The notes: generated by a model not told the origin, from the letters alone. DNA of 64,000 bases from Hypholoma sublateritium FD-334 SS-4 (GCA_000827495.1 KN817580.1:176209-240208), one strand, 5' to 3'. Counted from the stretch's first letter, positions 22,901 to 36,043 are shown. Numbers and translations: made by a program.

Positions 22901-25573
22901 CTTCGTCCAAGCTGAGGGACAAGGAACCAAATGTTACTTGCACGGAATAGCCTTCTCCCAGATCCCTCTTGAGAGCGACAGGCGATCCAGATGCAACAAC
23001 CTTGCCCGGGGCCGCCAATATTGCAATCTGATCCGCGAGAAGGTCGGCTTCATCGAGAAACTATGATCGATGAGCTAGAACTCCTTGATTGATATCAAAG
23101 AAAGATAATGTGGACGTACATGGGTAGTGAAAACGATGCATCTATCGTTACGGAACGCAGAAAGAGTTTTCCAAAGCGCTCTTCGGCTCAAAGGGTCAAC
23201 CCCAGATGTACATTCATCCACAAGAACAACTATGTATAAAACATGAGCTCGCCGAGTCTCATAGACGAATATAAACGAAACGCACTTTTAGAGCCTCCAA
23301 GTAATCCAATCGCCAACTGTAGCTTCCGTTTCTGCCCCCCGGATAGCGTATCCGCATTGGCGTGGATTTTCTTTGCGAGATCACATTCCCGGAGAAGTTG
23401 CTCTAGTTCTGCATCCGTCTCATACCGATTCGTCGACCATTTCACTGCCCGCCAGACTTGAAGATTTTGCAAGCATGTCAAATCTGAGAAGAGGACGTTT
23501 TTCTGCGGCACTATGCCCAGCAGGCCCCGAGGGGGCCGATCGTATCCCCCTTCGAATGTAACAGTTCCACTGGTAATGCTCGACAGCCCAGCCATGATAC
23601 CCAGTGAAGTAGATTTTCCTGCTCTGAGAAAGCATCAAAAAGGTCAGACACTGGTGAATGATAGCAAATAGAGACATGTGTACCCATTAGAGCCTAGCAT
23701 GACGAATATGCCTGTCTTCGGAATGTCGAGGCTGAGATTTGCCACTGCGGTAACGTCACCTTTGGCATTCCAGAACGATGTGTTGTATATCTTGGTGAGG
23801 TTGCGAATGGAGATGGCAGTATTTGTAGGTATAGGTTGTATGGGATAAGAGGTTTCTACGTTCTTTGGTTTGACGATAGCAGCAGTGCCGTACATATGCC
23901 GCTCCAGCGCCACAGCAAAAAATGGCCAGATAAAGACGTCAAGCTGGAGGAAATTAGAAACAACCTATAGGATGAAGGCGTTAACAGTGACTTACAACGG
24001 CAACAATGATTAAAGGTGCAAGTTGGATACCCCGATCTGGGTCGCCTCTCAGAGGATCGGTGGACAAATGGTTGTTCTCGTATCCACAGATCGCTTTCAG
24101 GGCGAATATATAGAAAGACGGTGGGAAAAGGATTGAGATAAAGGTCATTATGAGTGTCGAGGATGTGTCGATTGTCATTCCAAAGACGGCGAATACAATG
24201 GAAAGAAATGTTGTAACCACCGCTGCTAGTTGTGGACTCTCGCCGAACGGAACTGCGACGGCAAACGACCAACTTGCCAAAACCAATCCAAGTAAGATAT
24301 GCACAGTCGCGATGAGAACTCCACTTGTCTCCGTAAATATGCGGAATTTCCATAGAAGAGAGACGACAAGCCATCCAGGCAGATATGTGAGGGAAATGCC
24401 GACGTGCCATGATCTATGCAGTTCTTGTCAGCTTGGATTGCGGCGAATAAAACGACATTTACAGTATCCTAGCGGAATCATATAAGCCCATTACTTTCAT
24501 GTGTTCGGTGATTAAAAGTGCACGCTCATTTGCTACTGATCCGGAGATCTGATATGTGATACCAGTGAAGGTAAGAAAACTATAATATCGGAGGGTAAGA
24601 ACCTTGATAGAGTCAAAATACTCAGATCACTTACAAAGCCAATACGATGATATCTCTAATGCCTCTGGTGTAGCCTATGGTAAATTATGATTGAGATTTT
24701 TTTTGTTGACAGCGAACGCGACAAACCACGCACTCAGCCTGATTGCAGTCTCTTGTTGGGTGTTCGTTTCGTTCGAATAGCCCCACTCTACAGGGGTAAT
24801 TTGCGAGATATTAGTTTGTAGTTCTATGATAGCCTATGTGTATAGTTCAATAACGAGTTTCCGGATCCCAAAACATTGCCACAAACCTTGTCTATTGCCC
24901 ATTGTAGCGGTAATATCCGTCTCACAACATCACTTGTATGTCGTTCCACATCTATGTGCGTAAGCCCCGCATCTGCAAATATCGTGTAGTTGATGCCGCG
25001 AGGGGTGGCACCATTAGGATCCATGTCGGTAAAGATAACTGCAGCATAACAGCCTGAGAATCCAGCGAAATTTTGGGGGCATTTATTGGTCACATCGAGA
25101 GGGTTTTGGAGCAACTCTACTGCGTCAAGCTGTATCTTCGTGAAACCATTTAGAGCCCGCTCCATTATATCCTCTGGGTTGGGAATATCGGAAGCCAGCG
25201 TTTGACTGGTCGCGTCTGCAAGATAAAGTGTCGTTTTGCCATCGAATTGCGTTTGTAGCGAGGGAATTGCTGAAGATGATCCAGGACCATACTTCGCAAA
25301 AGTTTATGTCAAGAAAAGGGGGGAAATCACAAGGAAAAAGCCCACATACATTATTCAATCTATGTATCAAGAATTGCGCAAAAGACAGGAAAACTCCGTA
25401 GGCTATGGGTAGGAGAAAACATCGTAAAATAGATAGCTAAACATCAAGTCAGTTTCAGTTCCAAGCGTCATCCCAAGAGCACTTACAAACGGCGTTTTTG
25501 ATATTACGATCCAGTTCTTCCAGATGAGAACGCGAAATTGTAGCCAGAAGAGACCTAGAAACTTGCTCATCAT
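19924..25573 (-). CDS. ABCA-type full-size ABC transporter
   Basis: A gene of many exons; the start was chosen at the ATG-ATG pair 25573/25570 (MMSKFLGLFWLQFRVLIWKN). The order is: first membrane domain with a large lumenal loop (ALNGFTKIQLDAV), helices up to FIWPFFAVALERHMYG, and NBD1 with Walker A GSNGAGKST formed across an intron, signature LSGGQKRKLQ, Walker B VVLVDECTSGVDP and switch FTTH also split by an intron. The second membrane domain follows (KRMLIARRGWLAPFLAILIA, lumenal loop, VGLWLGHLMFDTITSIIIST), then NBD2 with GPNGAGKTT, LSGGNQRKLS, VILIDEFSTGVDP and ITTHSMEEA, and a C-terminal regulatory tail. The NBD-after-membrane order and the NBD sequences match the ABCA subfamily, which moves lipids in animals. 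Substrate and membrane in fungi are unknown. Both ATP sites look complete. Confidence 0.9.
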
Positions 25574-27277
25574 GCGCGGTAAAAGTTATGGTGGAGCCAC
25601 CTGGGCTGTTTAGATGGATGGCAGTCCAATAGTAAATCGGAGAGGCTGACAGCTGAAAAGTCCCTCCTATAGTCTTTAAAGGTCATACTCAGTAAATCAC
25701 ATATCTCGAAAATGCCGCCCATTGCATACCTAAGTGATGGTAACGATTCGGCTGAGCCTGGATTAGGCATAGCTGTGCTCATCGCTGACCGGGAATTTAT
25801 GTATATTCCAACTTGATGAGATGAGGGTTTGATGAGGCAGTACGTGGGTTTGAGTAGGTTTGAGGCTTTGAGCGCAATAGTAGATTCCCAGGCGTTGGCC
25901 TTGATGATGGAGGTGTGACGACAAAATTAGCAAGCACTGCAGTGGCCTTGGTTGGCCGGCCACTTTCTGCCAGCGTCGCATCTTGACGCAGATGGGTGAT
26001 GGGCTTCCCTGTCAACCGGAAACGGTGGGCTTTGCGGGGGGCCGCTGGGCGCCGATGGTCAGGCGAATGCCAAGACAACGAATACCCTTTCGTGAGTGAG
26101 GCAGCTTCAGCTTTAGAGTTGTGGCTTGGGCGCGAAAGACCAAAATACATGTAGGTTAAATTTGACTGTAAGCCACGTCTGTATGTACACCGAATTCAAC
26201 AAGGGCATCAAGTTTCTGACCGCCCAAGGCACATTCAAATTTCAGCGCATCGAACTCCCTGCCAGTGAATATACAATGATCCTAATCACAGGCGTCAATC
26301 CTCCCAGTCCGAGCCCTGATGAGGCCTGAAGCCTGACTCTTCATGAATGCATTATATGCGACAGCTACCGATCAGCTCTGCTCAGACCGGTGCCTGAGAT
26401 CACGGTAACGCATGTGAGTACTGTCCAAGTAGATAATAAAATTCGATAAGTACTCAATCGATACTCCTCTTGAATTCAATCTTCCCCAGGTGTCGCTTCC
26501 GTCGTATTAGTTCTACAGAATGTCAGCGTCTGCCAGTGCCGATTGCGATGTAGTCGAGTATTGCGCAGTCTGAAAGGGTTAGATACGGGTTATCAAAATT
26601 CCAGTCATAGTTGCCCAGATGAAGGCATTGTCAGAGGTGCGCGAGTGATTGTCCTGAACGATCCTGGACTGAGGTGTGACGCTTGCCCATGTTTCGTGCT
26701 TTTCATCTTTTCCAGGAACTCCATTTCCTCAGACAGACCAAAGACCAGAAATATGCTCGTGGTGAATTTTGAGGACTTACGGAAGATCGACTTCGAGGTT
26801 CGGGAGTCGCCGTGACGTCGTTTCTGATCCCGTGCATGTACGAGTATGATGACTGGCACATTTTCACCGAGGTCCCTTCTGTTGCCCCATTAAGTCTGGA
26901 TGCCATGTACACCAGCTCGGAGAACTTTCAAACCGCTGATCACGATTCATCATGGACGCGTTATCTGTTCTCGGGCGTGGACTACTTGGCTTTCACAAAT
27001 CCTCGCTTGGACGGTCGTCTATCCGAAGGATACCTGGCGCTTGTTTGGCGCCTCTGCAAGCTTGTGTGATCGGACACAATCCATTCACCATGCAGACCAG
27101 CTTCATTGGCTCGTCTCACGTTTGGCAACGGCACAGAGTTCCGCACAGATCTTACACTTCCATTAATAAGTCAAGGTCACTCGTCAATCCATATTTGCTT
27201 ACTCCTCACCGCGGTCCCGCGAATCTCTTAAGATCAGCCGTCCCGCCCAGGATACCCCATTCCTATACGCCTCCATC
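25574..27277. other. 1.7-kb intergenic stretch
   Basis: It separates the divergent starts of the ABC transporter and the NRPS-like gene. Open frames up to about 185 codons occur but lack recognisable motifs and overlap one another. No repeat or RNA gene was identified. Confidence 0.45.
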
Positions 27278-30200
27278 ATGGCTTCTAATACCAAAGCTCC
27301 CGTGCATCCCCCTCTGGACCAGAACCTCGTCGACACCATTGCCTTTCATGAGCAGCACAATGCCGATTTCCCTATGTTCGTATTTAGCAAGGATCCTGGC
27401 CAAGACGTCACGGAAATATCATATGGCCAATTCGCCAAAGCCGCACGCCGCATCCCCGCACTCGTCGACATTGAAGTCGATGCGTCTTCCAAACCGCCAG
27501 TTGTAGCTATAATCGCTCAATCGGATACCCTTGTCTACAAAGCTGTTGAATTGGGTTTGATGATTGGCGGTCTCATCGTATGTATTTTTTCTAACATGCA
27601 TGTTTATCGTTACTTATCCTCATTGACGTAGCCATTCCCCATTTCTCCACGTAATACGGCGGCAGCTGTAATTAATTTGTTGAAGAAAACAGATTCTCAC
27701 CATATTCTCACAACCAAGGCCACCCTCAAAGAGTTGATGGATAGCGTCGAGGCAGAGCTCAAGGATACCGATCCAAACTACAAGTTGTCAATCATAGAAA
27801 TTCCATCGATCGCTCAAGTATTCCCTGAACTATCTGATGGCCCCAAATCTGATAAACCAGACGTTCTGGCTGATTATCCGGACGCCTCGCACAAGCCTAG
27901 TCCCGATGATGTTGCCCTGTACCTGCATTCTTCTGGAAGCACCGGTCTTCCCAAGGCAATCGCAAAGACACACAGGCAATTGGAGCACATCGTGGCCTTC
28001 CGTGAGTATTTGTTTCCTCAAAATAGCTCGGCATGTTTTTAACAGTCTACGCAGCGTCATTCTCGGAATTCAAGAAATGGTCCCCTCGCGTTCGTATGCT
28101 GGGAGTGCAGTTGCCGCCCTTCCATGCCATGGGATTATGCATTCAGCTCACTCTGCCGCTTTACCTTTGCGCTACAATCGCGATCTTCCCCCCAGTAGTT
28201 ACCGCGCCTCACATGTTGCCGATGGCGCCTACCCCGGACAGCATCCTTGAACATACGCAAAGAACCAAGTCCAGCTGCGCTTTGACCATCCCCGCGTTCC
28301 TTCAAATTTGGGCCCAGGACAAACATGCACTTGAAATCCTAAGCAGCATGGACTACGTGGTATGTTTTTTTTTCGCTTGGTCACAACGCCATCATACTAA
28401 CTCTTTTATCAGAGCTTCGGTGGAGGTGGACTGAGCCCTCAAGCCGGCACCATCCTCAGAGAACACGGTGTCAGACTTCACTGCTCTTATGGAGGAACGG
28501 AATTCGGCGCCATTGCCACATCCAGCCTTCGAGATGGAGATGAAGACGACTGGGACTACATCGAATTTGCAGACATCTGCACTCCTCGCTGGGTTCCCCA
28601 GGGCGATGGAACATACGAATTGCAATTTTTGGTGAGTATATTCTTTTGATAAATTTAACGACGTTATCTGACGCGCTTCCAGTCAAACCCCAATCACTCT
28701 TTGTCGGTAGAAAACTTACCCGACGCTAGAGGCTATGGTACCTCCGATTTGTTTAAGCCTCACCCGACAAAACCTGGATTCTGGAAGATGTAAGCTCTGG
28801 TACAGAGTGTATACAATTAACTGGCTATAATACTTCTTTTTCGCAGTGTCGGTCGCGTTGACGATGTCATAATACACTCGTCAGGAGAGAAGACAGTTCC
28901 CGCACCTATGGAAGCCTTGATGGCAAGCAGCCCTCAGTATGTTTATATCTTTTCTGAGGGCGAACTGCTCCGGTTGACACGCCGCAAGGATCATGGGCGC
29001 CGTCATGTTTGGACAGGGTTTCGACCAGCCTGGGGTCCTCATCGAGCCAATGCCAGCTTACGAGGTGGACACCAAAGACCAACAGCAAGTCGCTAACTTC
29101 CGTAACCTTGTTTGGTATATCTTTCCACAGAAGCATTTTTATCGTGACATCCATTGATCGGATTTGCAGGCCAACTGTCGAAAAGGCGAACCAAGTCGCC
29201 CCCTCTTTCAGCAAGGTCTTCAAGGAGATGATTCTGGTCGCGGATAAGACAAAGCCGCTTCCTCGTGCTGGAAAGGGAACCGTCCTGAAGAAGGCCGCAT
29301 TGGTTCAATACCATGACGAGATCGAAGCGCTGTACGTAAATTTTAATGCTTAGATCGCCAGCTGCTAACGAGGCATGTTGAAGCTACGCGACAATGGCGT
29401 CAGTGGATTCTGCAGAACACATTGACCCCCCACAGGCATGGGACCACAAGGGCGTATCCAAATGGCTTCTCGAGCATGCTCACGATCTGACCAACGGCAA
29501 GGCCATCAAACCAGAAGAAACACTTTTTGAGCAGGGATTAGACAGGTGATATTATTTATCATGGCTTTTTTGGGAATCGTTAATTGACTGCATCCAAACA
29601 AATAGTCTTGGAGCCACCATCTTGCGCCGCAGGATCGCAAGCGCTTTGCAATCAGTTGAAACCGATGCTGGAAAGGCAGCTTTGGCCTCGGTCACGCAAA
29701 CCCTGATCTACAACTTCCCGAGCATCAACGCTCTAGCCTCGCGTATCCTCCAACTCTTAGACGGGCCTGATGCCGCTGGGCCCTCTAAGACTCAAGTCGA
29801 GATCATCCAAGAGACGATTGCTAAATATGGCTTTTCTGGAGAGGTCGTCAACGCAAGCAACAGGAAAGACGACGGAGTCGTTGTCATCCTGACTGGCTCG
29901 ACCGGTTACCTGGGATCACAAGTACTTGAAGGCCTGCTCAAGGACCAGCGAGTCACCAAGGTCTACGCTTTGAACAGGCCTGGAAGAGATGGTGATTCAG
30001 TAGCCGAGCGCCATCGCAAGCGATTCTCCGAGAAAGGATTGGATGAATCTCTATTAAAATCAGCGAAGCTCACTTTCCTCGAGACCGACTCTGCAACTGA
30101 AAACCTAGGACTCGATGATGCGACTTATGCCGAGGTTCGATCTTCTAGTTTCAATTGCTATCTTTGAGTTTACAAACTTTTCAGTTGTCTGCGTCTGTCA

Positions 30201-31236
30201 ATGTCGTAATACATATCGCCTGGAGGCTCGACTTCAACCTCTCGCTTGCTTCCTTCGAGTCTAACATCCGGGGTACCCACAACCTGATCAAGCTCGTTCG
30301 ATCAGGTGGACACGCTGAGGATGTCAAGTTCGTGTTTACGTCCTCCGTGGGAGTTGCAAATGCCTGGAGCCCAGCTCAAGGCCTATATCCCGACGATGTT
30401 CTCCCGGACGCAAAATACGCGGCGGGAAGCGGGTACGGAGAAAGCAAATACGTGATTGAACGCGTAAGTCTCCACGATACTGAAGCACGCCTCGATTGAC
30501 TCAGGATTGTCCAGATTCTTGCCGCCAGCGGAATCAATGCGACTGCCGTGAGGTTGGGGCAGATCACCGGCGGCGCTCAGAACGGTGCTTGGGCAACCTC
30601 TGATTGGGTTCCTATCCTTGTGAAGTCCAGTATCGGTCTCGGGGCTCTGCCGACTGCCAAAGGCGTCAGTCTTTTACCCAATTTCCACCAACGATTTATC
30701 TCACCTTCTTTGACGTTAGACCATCACATGGAGTTCAACAGACGGTGTTGCTGGGTCCGTCCTTGACGTTGTATTCTACGATGGTCGATACCCAGTGGCA
30801 ATGAATCTCGTACACCACAACCCCGTCGACTGGAACACAACCATCACACACATCAAGGAAGCGTTGGAGAAAGAATGCAACATCTCTCTTCCTTTCATTC
30901 CATACCAGGAGTGGATGGAGCGCCTTGGAAAGGTTTCAGGATCCACCAGCAGTGAGGAGATGAACAGGATTGTATGTCCTTTTGCCATTCTCTCTACGAG
31001 CACGAAATGCTAATATATTGTTGCAGCCTGCCATCAAGCTTTACGGCTTCTTCCAAGCACTGGCACAAGGAGACCTTAACCTCACTTCCACCCAAACAGA
31101 GGCATTCGGCACTGTGGAATTCGAGACGATAAAGCTAAAGAACGTCAGCAAAACATTCGCAGAGATGCCGCCCTTATCCACCGAGCACGCATACAGCTGG
31201 ATCAGATACTGGAATTCTGCTGGTCTCTTCAAATGA
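27278..31236 (+). CDS. NRPS-like adenylate-forming reductase (A-T-R)
   Basis: About 14 exons with introns of roughly 50-70 nt give an enzyme of about 1,000 residues. The adenylation domain shows LHSSGSTGLPK, PPFHAMG, CSYGGTEFG and VGRVDDVIIHSSGEK. A thiolation domain carries EQGLDSLGAT, whose serine codon is split by an intron. A C-terminal reductase has LTGSTGYLGSQVLEGLL for NADPH binding and YGESKYVIER as the Tyr-Lys pair. Such enzymes activate a carboxylic acid, hold it as a thioester and release it as aldehyde or alcohol; there is no condensation domain, so no peptide bond is expected. The same organisation is used for aryl acids in basidiomycetes and for alpha-aminoadipate in Lys2. The substrate cannot be read here, and this protein is clearly shorter than Lys2. 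No other obvious secondary-metabolism core gene is adjacent. Confidence 0.9.
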
Positions 31237-31566
31237 CACTAACACGTAGATGTAGAGGCTGTGTGGGTTCGAATACATATGTACACTAGTCTCCTTTACA
31301 GACTCCGATATGATACATATTGATGACAGTCGATCCAGTATCATATGTACGCTACATACCTCAATGCAATAATTTAAGTACATATGAGCGACGGCAAGGT
31401 GACGGAATCAAAATACTTGTGAGATGCATAAGATTTGATAAGATCGCCGATGTATTGATCACGATCGAGATGCCATATGCGTGCACTTCCGTATCGCTTG
31501 GCGGCATCTTGCGGCATCGCAACTCGACGGAGCGACAACGGCCAACAGTCGTCCAACATCGGTCTC

Positions 31567-34177
31567 ATGAGTGACTCTCGCCCACGCAAACAGCCAAAGA
31601 AAGAGAAGGCCGGCGACACCCCGAAAACGTGGAAAGAGGTTTGTCTCCTGTTCCAGGAATGATTCATGTACCTACAACGATACTTACCATACATGGTCTA
31701 TTCTTAATCTGACGCAGGGCGCTGCTGCTGGCAGCACGTCTTCCTCTTTCTCGACGACACTCGTTTGGTTTCCTGTGCTAATATCTATTGCTATATATTT
31801 ATATCTGGTCAGTTTCGCTTATTCATATGGCCAGCCCGGGCGCTCACATTGACTCGCAGAATCCTGAACTTTTCACGACCTTGATTCATGAGTGGATCGG
31901 GTTTTCCGAGCATTACGATTCCGCTCCGGTGGTACACATTGGCAAATCCTCAGCGACATACCTTGGAGCCGATGTAGAAAAACGCGACGCGATTGTCTCA
32001 GCTTTCCGGGTTAGTCTTTTTACATGATAGAATAGCATAAAGTGCTGATCTAGGAACTTCAGCACTCGTGGCACGCCTATGGTAGGGATCGCAGAACAAT
32101 TATGGCCTCGATGCGCAAGTTGACACAATACCTATTCTATACGCAGCGCGCGACGCGATGGGAGACGATGAATACCACCCTATAGACAAACGAGGCTCAA
32201 ACCTCACAAGAGCCGGAGGTATCGGATACATGGTCGTGGACGTACTGGACAGTATGCAAATCATGGGCTTGGATAGCGAATATCAGCACGCAAGGAAATG
32301 GGTTGCAGAGAAGCTATCGTTTGACCGCGACGATGCGTTTAGTACCTTTGAGGCACGTCTACCCCCTGACTTGACTCAGTAACTGGCTCACTTCCATCGC
32401 TTTAGACTACGATACGAGTACTTGGTGGGCTATTATCCGCATTCCATCTCTCAGGAGGAGACGATATGTATCTTCAAAAAGCCATAGACCTCGCAGACAG
32501 AATGATGCCTGTATTCGATACCCAAGCTGGCATTCCACTTCCCGTCGTAAATCTTGCACAGCGCAAGGGCTATCAGACGAGGGATTTCCCTGGACTAACG
32601 AGTATTGCCGAGATTGCCACTCTTCAACTTGAATTCCGGTACTTGAGTCATCTCACAGGAAACGATGACTACTGGAAAGCAGTTACCAAGGTATGAACTT
32701 TTTTCTTTTAAATGTTGAGCGACAGATGATTAATTCCGTCTAAAAATAGGTCATGCAAGTCATCAAGCAGAATCGTCTTCCTCATGGGCTGGCTTCCGTC
32801 TTCCTAAAGTGAGCGTTTTACCATTTTTCACCTACCATTCTTCATCTAAAAAACGCACAGTATCAAAGACGGCCAATATGAAACATCCGTTATTCGCCTT
32901 GGATCGCGAGGAGATTCTTTCTATGAGTATCTATTGTAAGTGACCTCACGTATTCGGAGCAATAAAACTAGGCCTGATAATATCGCCGGGCAGAAAACAA
33001 TACCTCCAAACCGTAAGCCGAGTCTCAGAATGTGTGCATAATGTTAACTCTGAATGATATTAGAATAAATCGGAGGATACCTATCGTGAGGTGAGCAACC
33101 ACATGTCATCATCGTACGCTCGGCCTGCTCATTATTAGACCAGATGTACGTGGATGCCATGGATGCAATCCATACCCACCTTGTTCGAAGCAGTATGGGC
33201 AACAAAATGACCTACACTTCGGAGCTTGTTCCCGAGAATGGCCCAAATGGCGAGCTGTGATTACTTTCACCGGGCTTTTTTGAATGCCTTCTAATCATTA
33301 ACTACCTGCAGGTCATGGCGATTGACTCCCAAGCAAGACCACTTAGTATGCTTCCTAGGCGGCTCCCTCATGCTCGGCGCGACGCGCACCGGGGCGGTGA
33401 CGGACCGCGTCTCGGTTCCCCCCCAGCCCGACGAACTCACGGAAACGGGAAAGCGCGATTGGCGGACTGGCGTCGAGCTAGTCAAGACCTGCATGAATAC
33501 ACACGACACTGCGACGTAAGTCGTACACTATTAGGCGCCGTCTATGGGTGCTGATGACTACCCAGTGGACTTGCCCCCGAGATCGTATATTTCAGAGTAG
33601 CAAGCGACGGCATGGACTCCATCCCTGGTGCTCCATCGGATTGGTACATTAAAGGTGCACCGTAAGTGTTCCACGTAAATCCACATTCCGTTTACTCATT
33701 AAATATTAGCGTGAGCGAGTTTCCGCCCTATGACTCGCGATATATGCTGCGCCCTGAAACCGTTGAGTCGCTGTTCATTGCATATCGCCTGACAGGCGAG
33801 CAGCGTTATCGTGACCACGGATGGAAGATATTCCAGTCAATAGAGAAGCACTGCCGCGTTGAGAGTGGTGGTTATGCCACCATTATCAATGTGGACCAAA
33901 ATCCAGCGCGTCAAGAGGACAAGATGGAGACTTTCTTTTTGGTGCGTAAGGTTGTTGAATTTCAGAATACTGCTCTAAAACCTTTGATAGAGCGAAACCC
34001 TCAAATATTTATATCTTTTGTTCGATAGCTCGGATGTGATATCCTTAGACCGTGAGTGCTGTGATTTCGCATAATGACGGTGAATGACAAAGTTATTGAC
34101 CAGGATATGTATTGAACACGGAAGCCCATCCTTTCCCGATTTTATCAGGGTCTAGTGTAGTCGATAGTCACTTGTAA
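31567..34177 (+). CDS. MNS1: ER class I alpha-1,2-mannosidase (GH47)
   Basis: Many short exons. The N terminus is a lysine-rich cytosolic tail ([14 protein letters not shown]), then one signal anchor ([18 protein letters not shown]), giving type II topology. The catalytic domain is complete: [16 protein letters not shown] across an intron, [81 protein letters not shown] and the terminal NTEAHPFP. The product should trim mannose from Man9GlcNAc2 in N-glycan processing. One intron (about 32353-32414) must start with GC rather than GT: only that donor keeps FSTFE joined in phase to TTIRVLGG. The last exons give [12 protein letters not shown] and [12 protein letters not shown], then stop at 34175-34177. 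Confidence 0.9.
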
Positions 34178-34276
34178 CAGCCTGGTAGACGAACTGTAGG
34201 CGCATGCAACATGATAGCATAAAATCGGTGGCACACAATACAACATGGTATGGGAGTGATGTTTTGGCCGACTAGA

Positions 34277-35119
34277 TTACTCTTCATCCTCCTCATCACC
34301 GCCCTCCTCCTTCTTGGCGGCAGCGGCGGCACGCTTGCGCTTGACGCGTCCAGGACGGCCTCCTCCGTATGGCGAAGTGAGAGCAAAGTCAATGTGCTTT
34401 TGGGAGTCGAGACGAACGACGAAAGAAGGGACGTTGACAATTTGCTTGCCGACGCTGATACAAAAATCTCAGAATGTAGGGAGAATGAAGTAGACATGAA
34501 CACGTACCGGATGTGTCTCTGCCTGATGAGGACACGGGCGTGGTGGATACTCCTGGCCAAACCGCTCTTGAACACCTGGGTCTGGAGCCTGCGCTCCAAG
34601 AAATCCTCGATCTTCAGGGCAAGCACGTAATCAAGACGCATGCGGCTCTCATCGAGCACACCGATGCGCACGAGACGGCGGATAAGAGCGTTTCCCTCAA
34701 AGAGACGCTTGGGGTCTTTGTCATCGAGCTTGAGCAGTTCACGAGCGGCACGACGGATCTTCGACAGGATGAGGGCGATACGCCAAATCTCGCGCTTGTT
34801 GCGGAGACCGTACTCTCCAGCGAGCTAATAACGCGAGTTGGCTAAATGCAAGTGGTCACAGAGAAAAGAAAGGATATTACCTTGAGCTCGGCATCAAGAC
34901 GAGCCGACTCAAATGGACGACGGGGGACCTTGTAGCTGTAAAGTTGCAGAGCAACATGGGGAGCATTGGCTTGTCAGCACAACTGCTACACCCTCCACTA
35001 TGTGGATCTTCCGGCAATCTGTAAAAGACTCACGTCTTGCTGTGGTTCCTCGGGGCCCTATGTTTTCCGTCAATACATTAAGCTCAAGAATAACGACGCC
35101 GGTAACATTACCTGGGCAT
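34277..35119 (-). CDS. RPS9: 40S ribosomal protein S9 (uS4)
   Basis: Five exons (35119-35112, 35057-35034, 34935-34881, 34824-34508, 34454-34277) total 582 nt, giving 193 residues, the usual length. Joined, the start reads [20 protein letters not shown]. The body has [15 protein letters not shown], the S4 RNA-binding segment ([40 protein letters not shown]) and an acidic tail GGDEEDEE. The first coding exon is only 8 nt (ATGCCCAG) and the second 24 nt; many automatic predictions would miss them. The protein is part of the small-subunit head/shoulder and helps decoding fidelity. The gene is head-to-head with RPL21. Confidence 0.95.
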
Positions 35120-35395
35120 TTTAGCGACGGCGGCGGGGTCTTGAAGATGTTAGTACGACGGGAAACCAGACCTCGGCCTATTCCAATTGGGTGGGGCACC
35201 AAATACAGCCAACCACATTAGGCTCTGACGCACTGCCACAACTATACAGAACACCACCAGCCACTCGGGAGTTACCGGGTCAGCTCTCATTCTGCCTCTG
35301 GACATCGCATAGGCCACCGACAACGCCTGATGTGAGTGTCTACTCGCCGCTGCCATCGTCTCCAGCGCTAATGTCGCCAATGACCAGTCCTCAAG
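35120..35395. promoter_or_regulatory. 276-bp bidirectional promoter of RPS9 and RPL21
   Basis: The start codons of two ribosomal protein genes on opposite strands are 276 bp apart, so their promoters must share this segment. A CCAAT motif (TTCCAATT) lies near 35172-35179. A GT...AG interval near 35332-35385 could be a 5'-untranslated intron of RPL21. No TATA box is evident. Co-regulation is inferred from the layout. Confidence 0.65.
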
Positions 35396-36043
35396 ATGCC
35401 CCACTCATTCGGTTACCGCGCGCGTACGCGCCACATGTTCAAGCGGGGGTTCAAGGGTGCGCCCAATATTTTATCGTATAGGCGGGTGGACCTCTGACCT
35501 TGTGCAGACCACGGCCCCGTTAAACTGTCCACCTTCCTCATCAACTACCATATCGGAGACATCGTAGATATCAAGGCCAATGCCGCCCAACAAAAGGGTA
35601 TGCCCCACAAATACTACCATGGGTGCGTTTCGCTAGAATGTTCGTCCAACAATCGGCACTAAATACGCCATTCAGGCGTACCGGAATTGTCTACAATGTC
35701 ACCCCCTCAGCCGTTGGTGTCATTGTCTACAAGGTCGTCGGAAACCGTTACCTCGAGAAGCGCGTGAACCTCCGTGTGGAGCACATCCGCCATTCAAAGT
35801 GCCGTCAGGAATTCTTGGACCGAGTGAAGGCCAACACTCAGGCGCATGCCGTGGCAAAGGAGAAGGGCGGTAAGTTGCAATATCACCTGTTTTCGTGGCA
35901 GCGTGAATCTTACACAATGGATTGGCGTAGAGCGTATCAACCTTCGCCGCATCCCCGCCCTCCCTCGCGAAGCTCGCACTGTCTCAACTGCTCAGAACGC
36001 TCCCCAGACGATCGTTCCTGTTCCTTACGAGACAACAATCTAG
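35396..36043 (+). CDS. RPL21: 60S ribosomal protein L21 (eL21)
   Basis: Four exons (35396-35456, 35508-35622, 35676-35869, 35931-36043) total 483 nt and encode 160 residues, the normal length. Sequence landmarks are MPHSFGYRARTRHMFKRGFK, LSTFLINYHIGDIVDIKAN, KGMPHKYYHGRTGIVYNV, VNLRVEHIRHSKCRQEFL and the C terminus TIVPVPYETTI. It is a structural protein of the large subunit. The ATG follows directly after a possible 5'-leader intron. It is divergent from RPS9. Confidence 0.95.

Noticed and set aside
25797..26150. 117-codon minus-strand frame upstream of the ABC transporter
   Set aside because: No motif, no splice link in phase to the transporter, and low-complexity Pro/Ser/Thr content typical of chance frames.
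31255..31285. tRNA-like B box (GGTTCGAAT-like)
   Set aside because: No A box, acceptor stem or cloverleaf could be formed around it. No tRNA gene was found anywhere in the window.
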